A DNA stretch of 64,000 nt from an uncultured Mycobacteriaceae bacterium (GCA_902826815.1 CADEGF010000003.1:62001-126000); one strand, 5' to 3'. Positions 25,887 to 34,754 are shown, counted from the first letter of the stretch. Notes: generated from the letters alone by a model not told the origin. Program-made: numbers and translations.

Positions 25887-26690
25887 ATGGATACCGGCAT
25901 CGTGCAGGCCGCGATCGCCGAAGCGCGAGACACCGGAACGCCGGTGGCCCAGCTCTCCCTTGACCAGATCGCCCGGCGCGCCGGAGTGTCCCGGTCGACG
26001 ATCTACCGCCGCGTGCGCAACCGGCGGGCACTCGACGAGGCGGTCCGCCGGGCGGGCTCCGACCCAGGCAATCGTGTCGGGGTCGCCGATCGCGCGATTG
26101 TGGCAGCGGCAGAAGTAATCATCGCCGACGGCGTCGCCGCACTGACGGTCGAGGGGGTCGCCCGCCGCGTGGGATGTTCGGTCAGCGCTGTGCACACCGC
26201 ATTCGGTGGCCGCGATGGCTTGCTGGCCGCGGTCTTCGAGCGGCATGCACCGCTGCCAACGGTGGTGCAGTTGATGTCGGACGACCCTGAATCTTTCGCG
26301 GAATTGGAAAGCGGTGTGCGAGCTATCTATACGGTGGTTTTCGACACCGTTGACAGTCGGCAAGGCGGTGCCGGTGTTCTGGAGGCACTGCTCGCCGAGG
26401 TACTTGCCAAGCCGAACGGCGTTGGTGCCCAACTATTCCGAGAGCGGATCCTCCCCCGCATCACCGCAAATGTCGGTGGCTGGTTGACCACCCAGATCCG
26501 CGCGGTTCACTGTGTCGACCTGCCGCTGGCACTTCTGCTGCCGCTGCTGATCGCGCCGATCAGCGTTCATCTGCTGGCGCGAGGACGACTGGTCGCGTCA
26601 GGTGTGCCGGTGCCAGATCGCAAAACGGTGATCGATGCGATGACTGTGGCGTTCTGCAACGCGGTAGGAACAACATCCGATCGGAGGTGA
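25887..26690 (+). CDS. TetR-family regulator with two HTH domains
   Basis: A 267-residue regulator with two tandem TetR-type DNA-binding modules. The first spans about residues 5-57 with HTH at 25-45 (LSLDQIARRAGVSRSTIYRR). The second spans about 70-120 with HTH at 87-110 (LTVEGVARRVGCSVSAVHTAF) ending in the usual GGRDGLLAAVFERH. One C-terminal ligand domain follows. Normal TetR proteins are about 200 residues with one HTH. It has a leaderless promoter overlapped by a palindrome, and its stop overlaps the ribosome site of the following SDR gene, so the SDR is the likely output. Confidence 0.85.
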   Translation: MDTGIVQAAIAEARDTGTPVAQLSLDQIARRAGVSRSTIYRRVRNRRALDEAVRRAGSDPGNRVGVADRAIVAAAEVIIADGVAALTVEGVARRVGCSVSAVHTAFGGRDGLLAAVFERHAPLPTVVQLMSDDPESFAELESGVRAIYTVVFDTVDSRQGGAGVLEALLAEVLAKPNGVGAQLFRERILPRITANVGGWLTTQIRAVHCVDLPLALLLPLLIAPISVHLLARGRLVASGVPVPDRKTVIDAMTVAFCNAVGTTSDRR

Positions 26691-26695
26691 GCCCG

Positions 26696-27541
26696 ATGAA
26701 GGCCGTCGTCATCACTGGAGCCTCGAGCGGCATCGGACGCGCGAGCGCTCTCACACTGGACGACAACGGATTCCGGGTCTTCGCAGGTGTCCGCAATGAA
26801 GCCGACGGCAAAGCGTTGCAGGCCGCGGCGTCGGGCGCGCTGACACCGGTGCACATCGATGTGACCGACGAGCGAGCGATCACCATGATGGCCGAACGGG
26901 TGCGGACCGCCGTCGGCGAAGCCGGTTTGGGGGGTCTGGTGAACAACGCGGGAACCACTCTTCCTGGCCCGGTGGAGTACCTGCCGATATCGGGGTTCCG
27001 CCGTCAGCTCGAGGTCAACCTGGTCGGACCACTGGCGGTGACCCAGGCGTTGTTGCCGCTCTTGGAGTCCGGTCGGGGCCGTGTCGTCAACGTGACGTCG
27101 GCGGCCGGCAAGGCCGGGGTGCCGCTGATGGCGCCCTACGTGGCCGCCAAGCACGCGCTGGAAGGGTTGAGCGACGTCATGCGCTTGGAGTTTCGGCAAC
27201 TGGGGGTGCACGTGTCGGTGATCGAGCCCGGTTTCATCGCGACCGCGATGGGCGGCAAACTCCAGCGCGACGCCGCGGACGCGATCCGCTCCCTGCCGGA
27301 CGCCGGGAGCGCCAGATATGGTCCGCTACTCAAGGCGATTGCCGAGAACATCAGTGAGCACGCGGCTTCCGGCTCGGGACCCGACGTGGTCGCCGATGCG
27401 GTCCTGCACGCGTTGACGAGCGACAAGCCGTGCACCCGGTACCCGGTCGGTGATGGCGCAAAACGGATGCTGTTGCTCCGCAGGATCCTGCCGGACCGCC
27501 GGTTCGACCGGATCATTCTCAAGGCAGCGGGACTGGACTGA
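26696..27541 (+). CDS. Short-chain dehydrogenase/reductase
   Basis: A 281-residue classical SDR. NAD(P) is bound by TGASSGIG near the N-terminus and NNAG in the middle. The catalytic Tyr and Lys are in YVAAK, with Ser in NVTSAAG. The C-terminal extension (GAKRMLLLRRILPDRRFDRII) is typical of mycobacterial SDRs that act on lipidic or bulky alcohols. GGAGG at 26683 places the start at ATG 26696 rather than at the earlier GTG. It is coupled to the double-HTH TetR gene. Confidence 0.9.
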   Translation: MKAVVITGASSGIGRASALTLDDNGFRVFAGVRNEADGKALQAAASGALTPVHIDVTDERAITMMAERVRTAVGEAGLGGLVNNAGTTLPGPVEYLPISGFRRQLEVNLVGPLAVTQALLPLLESGRGRVVNVTSAAGKAGVPLMAPYVAAKHALEGLSDVMRLEFRQLGVHVSVIEPGFIATAMGGKLQRDAADAIRSLPDAGSARYGPLLKAIAENISEHAASGSGPDVVADAVLHALTSDKPCTRYPVGDGAKRMLLLRRILPDRRFDRIILKAAGLD

Positions 27542-27571
27542 ACAGCCTGTCATTTCCATACCGAGAGTCGG

Positions 27572-27577
27572 TAAGGT
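27572..27577 (+). promoter_or_regulatory. Leaderless promoter -10 (TAAGGT)
   Basis: TAAGGT fits TANNNT and is followed by six bases and the ATG of the alpha/beta hydrolase at 27584, so this gene has its own promoter separate from the upstream SDR. Confidence 0.55.
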
Positions 27578-27583
27578 CCGGGT

Positions 27584-28420
27584 ATGCCGACAATCGCACT
27601 GCGCCATGCAGCGATCGACTACCAGGTCATCGGCCCACAGGATTCGCAACATCCACCGGTGCTCTTCGTTCACGGAATCCTGGTCGACCATCGGTTGTGG
27701 GACCGCGTCGCTGAAGGTCTCGCGCAGCAAGGCTTTCGGTGCTTTCTTCCGGACTGGCCGCTCGGCTCGCACACAGTCCCCGTCGGCAACGGCGCCGGTC
27801 TGTCGCCTGTCGGCGTCGCGTCGATGATCACCGATCTCATCACCGAACTGGGCCTATCAGATGTGACACTCGTCGGCAACGACACCGGCGGCGGCCTGTG
27901 CCAGTTCGTGATCGACGCACACCCCGAATCGGTCGGTCGCCTGGTGCTCACCAACTGCGATGCGTTCGACCAGTTCCCGCCGTTCCCGTTCACCCTCGTA
28001 TTCGCGATGTTGCGCGGCGACGCGTCGATCAAGGTTCTCGCCGGTCAGATGAAACTGCAAGCGTTGCGGCATTCACCCCTGGGCTACGGCCTGCTGGTGA
28101 CCGATCCCGATCCGCAACTCACCAACAGCTGGCTCGATCCGTGCCGCAACGACGCCAGAATCCGCCGCGACCTCGTCACGCTGCTTCGTCAGGTAGCCAC
28201 GACGGACCTGACCGAGGTCTCGACACGCTTCGCGCGGTTCACGAAGCCCGTCACGCTGGTGTGGGGTCAGCGCGATCGGTGCTTCAAACCGTCGCTGGCA
28301 ACGCGGATGGCCGCGCTGTTCCCGAATTGCTCGCTGATCGAGGTGAGCGACGCAAAAACCTTTGTGCCGCTGGACAATCCGCGCGCGGTTATCGACGCGA
28401 TCGCGTCAGCTAGCTCTTGA
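27584..28420 (+). CDS. Alpha/beta hydrolase, dehalogenase-like nucleophile
   Basis: A 278-residue alpha/beta hydrolase. The oxyanion segment is FVHGILVDHRLW. The elbow is VGNDTGGG with Asp100 in place of serine, as in haloalkane and fluoroacetate dehalogenases and epoxide hydrolases. The usual catalytic histidine near the C-terminus is not present: the corresponding segment reads DAKTFVPLDNP. The protein may therefore have a different mechanism or be inactive; the segment resembles DSxTFVPEDQP forms that I recall in other actinobacterial relatives. It runs alone from a leaderless promoter. Its 3' end overlaps the convergent methyltransferase by 11 bases. Confidence 0.8.
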   Translation: MPTIALRHAAIDYQVIGPQDSQHPPVLFVHGILVDHRLWDRVAEGLAQQGFRCFLPDWPLGSHTVPVGNGAGLSPVGVASMITDLITELGLSDVTLVGNDTGGGLCQFVIDAHPESVGRLVLTNCDAFDQFPPFPFTLVFAMLRGDASIKVLAGQMKLQALRHSPLGYGLLVTDPDPQLTNSWLDPCRNDARIRRDLVTLLRQVATTDLTEVSTRFARFTKPVTLVWGQRDRCFKPSLATRMAALFPNCSLIEVSDAKTFVPLDNPRAVIDAIASASS

Positions 28421-29327
28421 CCAGGGTGAACTGGCACACGTCGGTGTAGCCCTCGCGGAACAGGTCGGCACAGCCGGTCAGGTACTTCATGTACCGGTCG
28501 TAGACCTCCTGGGACTGGATCGCGATCGCCTCGTCCTTGCGGGCTTCCAGCTCGGCCGACCACAGGTCTAGGGTGCGCGCGTAGTGCAGCCGCAACGGCT
28601 GGACGAGCTTGACCTCGAAGCCCGCCCTGGTGGCATGGTCCTCGACGACGTTCACCTGGGGCAGATCCCCGCCAGGGAAGATCTCGTCCATGATGAATTT
28701 GAAGAACCGCAGCTTGGTCATCGTGACGGGCAGCTCGCGTTCCTTGAACTCCTCGTCGCTGGGCTTGACGATCGTGTGCAGCATCATCACGCCGTCGGAC
28801 GGAAGGGCTGCGTAGGCCGCCTTGAAGAACTCGTCGTAGCGGTCGCGGCCGAAGTGCTCGAATGCCCCGATCGACACGATGCGGTCCACCGGTTCGTCGA
28901 ACTGCTCCCAGCCCTGAAGCAGGACGCGCTTGCTGCGCGATCCGCCCTGGCTGTCCAGGAGCTGCTGGACGTGGGACTGCTGGTTGCGACTGAGCGTCAG
29001 GCCGACGACGTTGACGTCGTATTTCTCCAGGGCGCGGTTGATCGTGGCGCCCCAGCCGCACCCGACGTCGAGCAACGTCATGCCCGGCTCGAGGCCGAGC
29101 TTGCCAAGCGACAAGTCGATCTTGGCGCGCTGTGCCTCTTCGAGCGTCATATCGTCACGCTCGAAATAGGCGCAGCTGTAGGTCTGGGTGGGATCGAGGA
29201 ACAGCTGGAAGAATTCGTTGGACAGGTCGTAGTGCGCCTGGACGTCCTCGAAGTGCGGTTCCAGGCTCGAGGTGCCCGTCGGTGTCTTTGGCAAAGGTTC
29301 AGCCTTTCGGCGCTCAATGATTTCCAT
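28410..29327 (-). CDS. Mycolic acid methyltransferase / cyclopropane synthase family
   Basis: A 305-residue SAM-dependent enzyme, closest by eye to PcaA among the M. tuberculosis CmaA/MmaA/PcaA group. Family landmarks are HFEDVQAHYDLSNEFF, YSCAYFERDDMTLEEAQ, the SAM loop LLDVGCGWGA, GLTLSRNQ, GAFEHFG and EIFPGG. These cytosolic enzymes cyclopropanate or methylate unsaturated meromycolate chains on acyl carrier protein. The ATG giving MEIIERRKAEP is used. The gene is divergent from a MarR-GNAT fusion with twin operators between, so its expression is probably regulated. Confidence 0.88.
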   Translation of the reverse strand: MEIIERRKAEPLPKTPTGTSSLEPHFEDVQAHYDLSNEFFQLFLDPTQTYSCAYFERDDMTLEEAQRAKIDLSLGKLGLEPGMTLLDVGCGWGATINRALEKYDVNVVGLTLSRNQQSHVQQLLDSQGGSRSKRVLLQGWEQFDEPVDRIVSIGAFEHFGRDRYDEFFKAAYAALPSDGVMMLHTIVKPSDEEFKERELPVTMTKLRFFKFIMDEIFPGGDLPQVNVVEDHATRAGFEVKLVQPLRLHYARTLDLWSAELEARKDEAIAIQSQEVYDRYMKYLTGCADLFREGYTDVCQFTLVKS

Positions 29328-29409
29328 GCATTGTCGGCGCGGTCGTTCGGCCGATCTGGCTGCGTAGAGGATAACGGGTCCAGCTGGCAGAGCCTGCAAC
29401 GGGCAATGG

Positions 29410-29443
29410 TTGACAAAGTCAAATAAATGTTTGACCCTGTCAA
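29410..29443. promoter_or_regulatory. Twin MarR-type operators
   Basis: Two 13-bp TTGA-N5-TCAA sites (29410-29422 and 29431-29443) have centres 21 bp apart, about two helical turns. Taken together they form a larger inverted repeat: TTGACAaagTCAAA, six bases, then TTTGAcccTGTCAA. They end two bases before the MarR-GNAT start codon and lie upstream of the divergent methyltransferase. Confidence 0.65.
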
Positions 29444-29445
29444 GC

Positions 29446-30366
29446 ATGTCAGTGGTCACCGTGACCGAAGTCCGCGGCTTCAACCGCTTCTACACGCGCA
29501 TTCTGGGGCTGCTGCGGCCGAAACTGGCCGGCTCCGCATTCGGCCTGACCGAGGCACGTGTGCTGTTCGAGTTGGCGCACACCGACCAGCTGGCCGTCGC
29601 GGACCTGCGGCGCACCCTCGATCTGGACGCCGGGTATCTGAGCCGCATTCTGTCCCGATTCATGGCCGACGGCCTCGTCGAGCGCGAACCCTCGGCCACC
29701 GACGCGCGTCGCCGGCTTGTTCGTCTGACGCCGGCAGGCCGGGCGGCCTTTGCTGAGGCCGACACCCTGCAGGCGGGCGCGATCGACCGTCTTGTCGCCC
29801 CCCTTGACGAGGAACAGCGCTCACAACTCGTCTCGGCGATGGGGCGGATCCGGCATGTACTCGACGACGACCGGGTGCGGGCGGGCGAGGTCGCCCTGCG
29901 GGCGCCGATGCCGGGCGACCTTGGTTGGGTCGTCGCGCGGCACGGCGCCAGATATGCCGCCGAGCACGGTTGGGGCGCGGGCTTCGAGGCGCTCGTGGCA
30001 CGCGTCGTCGCCGACTTCGGAGACCGCGGCGACACCGCGCGCGAGGCCGCCTGGATCGCCGAACTCGACGGTGAACGCGTCGGCTCCATCTTCTGCACCG
30101 CATCGGGCGACCTGGACACCGCGCAACTACGATTGCTGCTCGTCGAACCTCAGGCGCGTGGCGCGGGTGTCGGCACGCGGTTGGTCGACCAGTGCATCGG
30201 CTTCGCGCGGCGCGCTGGCTACCGGCGAATCATGTTGTGGACCACCGATCTTCAAACGCAGGCCAGGAAAATCTACCAGCGAGCTGGCTTCTCTCTCGAT
30301 CGTTCGGAGCCGGAAATCAAATTCGGTCACCGGATCGAAGGCGAATACTGGTCGCGCGACCTTTGA
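29446..30366 (+). CDS. MarR-GNAT fusion regulator
   Basis: A 306-residue two-domain protein. Residues about 1-140 are a MarR winged helix (LTEARVLFELAHTDQLAVADLRRTLDLDAGYLSRILSRF, then REPSATDARRRLVRLTPAG). Residues about 150-300 are a GNAT acetyltransferase with the acetyl-CoA pyrophosphate loop QARGAGVGTRLV and the QARKIYQRAGF motif. The fusion is known in other bacteria but its substrates are mostly unknown. Adjacent twin operators imply control of itself and of the mycolate enzyme opposite. No ribosome site is visible, so translation may be leaderless. Confidence 0.88.
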   Translation: MSVVTVTEVRGFNRFYTRILGLLRPKLAGSAFGLTEARVLFELAHTDQLAVADLRRTLDLDAGYLSRILSRFMADGLVEREPSATDARRRLVRLTPAGRAAFAEADTLQAGAIDRLVAPLDEEQRSQLVSAMGRIRHVLDDDRVRAGEVALRAPMPGDLGWVVARHGARYAAEHGWGAGFEALVARVVADFGDRGDTAREAAWIAELDGERVGSIFCTASGDLDTAQLRLLLVEPQARGAGVGTRLVDQCIGFARRAGYRRIMLWTTDLQTQARKIYQRAGFSLDRSEPEIKFGHRIEGEYWSRDL

Positions 30367-30367
30367 C

Positions 30368-31387
<1,020 letters not shown>

Positions 31388-31606
31388 TCAGGCGGTTATG
31401 CGCGGCCTTTCGCGCTTTTCGCCGGTGTCATGCAGCAGAGGACCGAAGCCGTTCTCCCGCAGGCTGAGCCTCAGCGGTAGCTGCGGCTCGTGAGACGTCA
31501 GCCAGGTTCCGAGGACGACTCTCGATTTCTCGACACTCACGTGTGACATGCCGAGCTCTCGCAGAAGGGTACTCACGGTGGCGGGCTGTGAAATCGAGAC
31601 GGTCAT
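31388..31606 (-). CDS. Possible small protein, 72 aa
   Basis: The 433-base gap between the antigen 85 and monooxygenase genes contains one plausible gene. GGAG lies six bases before an ATG and the 72-residue product MTVSISQPATVSTLLREL... has an amphipathic helix followed by a strand pattern (LPLRLSLRENGFGPLL) that ends in a charged tail. I recognise no domain. The rest of the gap (31319-31387, 31607-31751) shows nothing I can name. Codon usage is not a strong guide at this length. Confidence 0.35.
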   Translation of the reverse strand: MTVSISQPATVSTLLRELGMSHVSVEKSRVVLGTWLTSHEPQLPLRLSLRENGFGPLLHDTGEKRERPRITA

Positions 31607-31751
31607 GGCTGTCTCCGGTCATCTTGACGTGGGCGCCACGGTGGCGTGGATCTCTGGCGCTGCTGTCAACCGAGTCTATGACGCTGTTGCTGTCGGAGTC
31701 AGGCGAATACACGAACTGGTCGTTGACCGCACCATCGAAGTTGCTGGCGGC

Positions 31752-32039
31752 TCACGTCAGGCCGCGTTCGCCGGAGACGACGTACTCCGAGACCGAGGCT
31801 GATTCGATGACGTCGGACAGGTCGTCACCGGGACCACTGCCGCGAAATGCCTCGACCGACTCCCGAGAGTCCCATCGTTCGTAAACGTTGATGCGGGCCG
31901 GATCGAGCAAATCGGCCGAGATCGCGAAGTCGCGACAGCCGGGTGTGGACCTGGCCTGCTCGACGACCTCCGCGCAGTCGGCCAGGTAGCCGTCGCGCGC
32001 CTCCCGGCCGACAATGAGATGTCCCGCCACTATCACCAT
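31752..32039 (-). CDS. Antibiotic-biosynthesis-monooxygenase (ABM) domain protein
   Basis: A 95-residue single-domain ABM protein (dimeric ferredoxin-like fold). It has the typical order: IVAGHLIVG strand, a helix with CAEVVEQARSTPGCRDFAIS, then INVYERWDSRESVEAF with the WxS and helix of the family. Such proteins are small monooxygenases or heme/quinol-handling enzymes; the substrate here is unknown. GGAGGAG precedes the ATG. It is divergent from the GerW-like gene across a 72-base gap that holds a tandem repeat. Confidence 0.85.
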   Translation of the reverse strand: MVIVAGHLIVGREARDGYLADCAEVVEQARSTPGCRDFAISADLLDPARINVYERWDSRESVEAFRGSGPGDDLSDVIESASVSEYVVSGERGLT

Positions 32040-32054
32040 GCCGTTCTCCTCCGT

Positions 32055-32076
32055 GTTCGAATGTCGTTCGAATGTC
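32055..32076. repeat. Tandem 11-bp repeat (GTTCGAATGTC x2)
   Basis: Two perfect, adjacent copies of GTTCGAATGTC, each with the TTCGAA palindrome, lie between the divergent ABM gene (start 32039) and the GerW-like gene (start 32112). One-turn spacing suggests a regulator site that could serve both promoters. No regulator gene is adjacent. Confidence 0.6.
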
Positions 32077-32111
32077 GAGGAAGTCGTCGATGAAGCACCG
32101 AAAGGAAAGCG

Positions 32112-32465
32112 ATGAAGCTGCGAGACGCCCTCGACTCGATCGTGCCCGACCCGGCGGCAGGCCAGGTCTACGGCCAGCCCTACGAGACCGCAGACGGTGT
32201 GACGGTGGTGCCGGTCGCCAGGGTGCGCGGCCGGACCCGGCCGGGAGCGCAGGACACCGATCTACGCCTGAGTGCGAAACCCGTCGGCGTCTTCGTCATC
32301 AAGAATGGCGAGGCGACGTGGGTGCCCGCCCTCGACCAGACCCGGATCGCGCTGATGGGTGAGCTGATCGGGTTGGTTGCGGCCACTTTCGCGACGCTCG
32401 CTATGGTTCGTCGCCCGCCGTGGCCCGATCTGCACGGGACCGTTTCGAAGAATCTCCGACTCTAG
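32112..32465 (+). CDS. GerW/YtfJ-like protein
   Basis: A 117-residue protein with the GerW/YtfJ core: GQVYGQPYETADGVTVVPVARVRG followed by SAKPVGVFVIKNGEATWVPALD. A short C-terminal segment LIGLVAATFATLAMV is hydrophobic enough to be a membrane anchor. In Bacillus YtfJ is a sporulation protein, but actinobacterial members have no known role. AAAGGAAA precedes the ATG. The last 65 bases overlap the end of the convergent CcdA gene. Confidence 0.8.
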   Translation: MKLRDALDSIVPDPAAGQVYGQPYETADGVTVVPVARVRGRTRPGAQDTDLRLSAKPVGVFVIKNGEATWVPALDQTRIALMGELIGLVAATFATLAMVRRPPWPDLHGTVSKNLRL

Positions 32466-33306
32466 AACGCCGCGCCCACCCGAGTGCAGCAGCGAGCAGC
32501 GCCACCAGCAACACCACCCACGGCCATGCGCCGTGCTGGTGCACCCAGCCTGCGATGGCGCCCTGTAGTCGGCCTGCCGCCCCGATCACCGGATCGGCCG
32601 GACTGCCGCCCGCGTTGAACAGCCGCACTTCGTAGTAGCCGTAGTAGCCGACGTAGAGTCCGACCAGGATCAGCACGGCGCCACCGAATCGGTTGACATA
32701 CGGCAGGATTCGGCGCATACGGTCGATGAGAGTCGAGCCCGCCAGCGCGACAGCGACGGCCAGTGCCCCGACGATCAGTGCGAAGCCGGCTGCGTATGCG
32801 AGGTAGATCCACACCCGGCCGAGGACGGACGTGCCACTGATACCCGCGCCAGTCACCGCGAGGAAGGGGCCGACGGTGCATGACAGCGAGGCGATCGCGT
32901 ACCCGACGCCGTATCCGAACATCGAGCCGAGCCTGCGCGACGGCGCCCATGAACTGTTGCGGGCCAACCGATTCGGTTGTCCTAGCGAGAGTTCGTGTCC
33001 GGTCAGCAGCCATAGTCCGACGGCCACGAGCGCCACGCCGATGATGATCGTGACGAAGGGCATGTACTTCTGAAGCGTCGACGCCAGCGACACGGTCAGC
33101 AGGCCGAAAGCGCCGAACACCGTGATGAAGCCGATCGTCATCGCCGCCGTCGCCGCAGCGGCGCGTCCGACGGCAGCCGCCGCACCGTCGGTGGTGTTGC
33201 CGCGCACCACCAACGCGAGATATGCGGGCAGCATTGCGAACCCGCACGGGTTCAGCGCGGCCACCAGCCCGGCGGCGAACGCCAGCCCGACCAGATCCTG
33301 CTGCAC
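32401..33306 (-). CDS. CcdA-like cytochrome c biogenesis/thiol transporter
   Basis: A 301-residue membrane protein with six or more transmembrane segments. The two redox cysteines are in the diagnostic contexts NPCGFAMLPAYL (Cys21) and LSCTVGPFLA. CcdA/DsbD-type proteins carry reducing equivalents across the membrane to extracytoplasmic thioredoxin-like proteins. The next gene upstream in the same transcript encodes just such a protein (MPT53), 11 bases away; as I recall, M. tuberculosis has the same pair (Rv2877c-Rv2878c). The GTG giving VQQDLVGLAF is the likely start. The C-terminal tail is cytosolic and basic. Confidence 0.88.
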   Translation of the reverse strand: MQQDLVGLAFAAGLVAALNPCGFAMLPAYLALVVRGNTTDGAAAAVGRAAAATAAMTIGFITVFGAFGLLTVSLASTLQKYMPFVTIIIGVALVAVGLWLLTGHELSLGQPNRLARNSSWAPSRRLGSMFGYGVGYAIASLSCTVGPFLAVTGAGISGTSVLGRVWIYLAYAAGFALIVGALAVAVALAGSTLIDRMRRILPYVNRFGGAVLILVGLYVGYYGYYEVRLFNAGGSPADPVIGAAGRLQGAIAGWVHQHGAWPWVVLLVALLAAALGWARRSRVGDSSKRSRADRATAGDEP

Positions 33307-33317
33307 GCTCGTGGCGG

Positions 33318-33824
33318 TCAGGCGGCGAGCGCCGCGACCCGCTCCTGCAGTTCCTGCTGCGGCATCGCCGAGGTCGGGTTGTTCACGAATGTCGATGTGC
33401 CGTCGGCCCGGTAGAACACGTATGCCGGCTGCCACGGCACGTTGTAGCGCGCCCAGATGGCGCCGTCGGCGTCGTTGAGGTTGGTGAAGTTCAGGTTGTA
33501 CTTCGATACGAAGCCCTGCATGGCAGCGGTATCCGAACGCGCGGCCACCCCGACGAACGTCACCTTGGGGTTCGCGGCCGCCACGCTGCTGACCGACGGC
33601 GCCTCGGCGTTGCAGAACGGACACCATGGCGTCCAGAACCACAGCACGGCCGGCTTGCCCGCAAGCGTGGCACCGTCGAACGGCGCACCGCTCAGCGTGG
33701 AGCCTGTGAAGTCGATGCGGTCGTCGGCAAGGGCAGCTGGTGGGCTAATCAATGACAGTGCGACGACCGCCGCGACCATCGCGATGCCAAGCGACCTGGA
33801 CAAACGTAGTAGACGACGGATCAT
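33318..33824 (-). CDS. mpt53: MPT53-like secreted thiol-disulfide oxidoreductase
   Basis: A 168-residue exported thioredoxin-fold protein. The signal peptide ends around residue 33 (PPAALADD). The active site is WTPWCPFCNAE with Cys68 and Cys71, and the cis-proline is in VPWQPAYVF. Long stretches (FVSKYNLNFTNLND, GTSTFVNNPT) agree with M. tuberculosis MPT53/DsbE as I recall it. That protein oxidises thiols or introduces disulfides in exported proteins. The CcdA-like gene follows and may keep it reduced. The ATG giving MIRRLLRLSR has GGGAGGAG upstream. Confidence 0.9.
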   Translation of the reverse strand: MIRRLLRLSRSLGIAMVAAVVALSLISPPAALADDRIDFTGSTLSGAPFDGATLAGKPAVLWFWTPWCPFCNAEAPSVSSVAAANPKVTFVGVAARSDTAAMQGFVSKYNLNFTNLNDADGAIWARYNVPWQPAYVFYRADGTSTFVNNPTSAMPQQELQERVAALAA

Positions 33825-33932
33825 GACGGCTCCTCCCTGGGACCGACTACGCCGGACACACAATTCAGGTAACACTGTTGACACGCAGTGGGTCGTTCCC
33901 TGGTTCATCTCTGCGCACTGGACGCATCGGGT

Positions 33933-34703
33933 CTAGCGGCGAAGTTCGGCCCGCATCTGCATGAAGCGAAACAGACCCGGCTTGTGCACCACACCCTCGT
34001 AGGCTTCGACGAGTTCATCGACGAAGCCGTCGCGGTCCGCGGGATCGAGCCGATGTGTCCACGCCGTCGTTCCGACCTGGCACCATTGCCGAAACGCGTT
34101 GCGGGAGCCGTAGTCCCATTCCCTATCGGTAACCGTGAGCTTCTCCAGCGTCAATCCCGCCGACTCCGCCAGAATCTCGTAGGCGTCGGGATCGACGTGG
34201 ATGAAGGGGGCGACGAAGCCCTCGAACCGATCCGCCCAGCGCCGATCGCGACAGATGTCCATGGCCACCGCCTCGAGGCACCTGCGCTCCCCCGAACAGA
34301 CGACTTGAATCAGAGCGCGTCCGCCCGGCCTCAGTACGTAGGCGATCTGCTCGAGCGCCCGCAGCTGTTCGGGCACCCAGTGCAGCGCGTTGAACGAAAC
34401 GACGAGGTCGAAGTGTTCGCCGAAGGGAAGTGCGCGCGCATCGGCCTGCACGAACCACGGCCCAGACTCCGCAGGCACCGCCGTGGCTCGTGCGGTGGCG
34501 ATCATTCTTCGCGACGGGTCCGCGCCCACCGCGTACCCGCCGGGCACCATGTGCGCAATCGCATGGGTCAGATAGCCGTCTCCGCATCCCAGGTCTAGGA
34601 CCCGGTCCGTGCCGGCCAGCGTGAGGCTCGCCTTGGCCTCCTCGATCATGGTGCGCTGCAGTGCGCTGAGCTTCGCGTAGTCCTCGCCGCTCCAGTCGGT
34701 CAC
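33933..34703 (-). CDS. SAM-dependent methyltransferase (class I)
   Basis: A 256-residue Rossmann methyltransferase. Motif I is RVLDLGCGDGYLTHAI near residue 35, followed by the acidic ADPS loop, ADARALPFGEHFDLVVSFNALHWV (motifs II-III) and LRPGGRALI. The pattern resembles trans-aconitate methyltransferase or MmaA-independent small-molecule methyltransferases. The GTG start lies only about 15 bases from the right end of a decayed TnpB element, so the insertion may have replaced the native promoter or leader. Confidence 0.85.
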   Translation of the reverse strand: MTDWSGEDYAKLSALQRTMIEEAKASLTLAGTDRVLDLGCGDGYLTHAIAHMVPGGYAVGADPSRRMIATARATAVPAESGPWFVQADARALPFGEHFDLVVSFNALHWVPEQLRALEQIAYVLRPGGRALIQVVCSGERRCLEAVAMDICRDRRWADRFEGFVAPFIHVDPDAYEILAESAGLTLEKLTVTDREWDYGSRNAFRQWCQVGTTAWTHRLDPADRDGFVDELVEAYEGVVHKPGLFRFMQMRAELRR

Positions 34704-34719
34704 CCGCTCAGTTAACTTG

Positions 34720-34748
34720 AATCCTCCCGATCGTGAAGGTTCGGGATT
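34720..34748 (-). ncRNA. omega-RNA-like hairpin at the TnpB element end
   Basis: Read on the minus strand, AATCCCGA, a 10-base loop containing TTCAC, and TCGGGAggATT form a stem-loop. The same GAATCC...TTCAC...GGAGGAT(T)CAA pattern, as I recall it, closes the right end of actinobacterial TnpB elements and ends the guide scaffold of omega-RNA. Any guide would start at 34716 and read GTTAACTGAGCG towards the methyltransferase gene. Expression is unproven. Confidence 0.5.
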
Positions 34749-34754
34749 CCTGGC

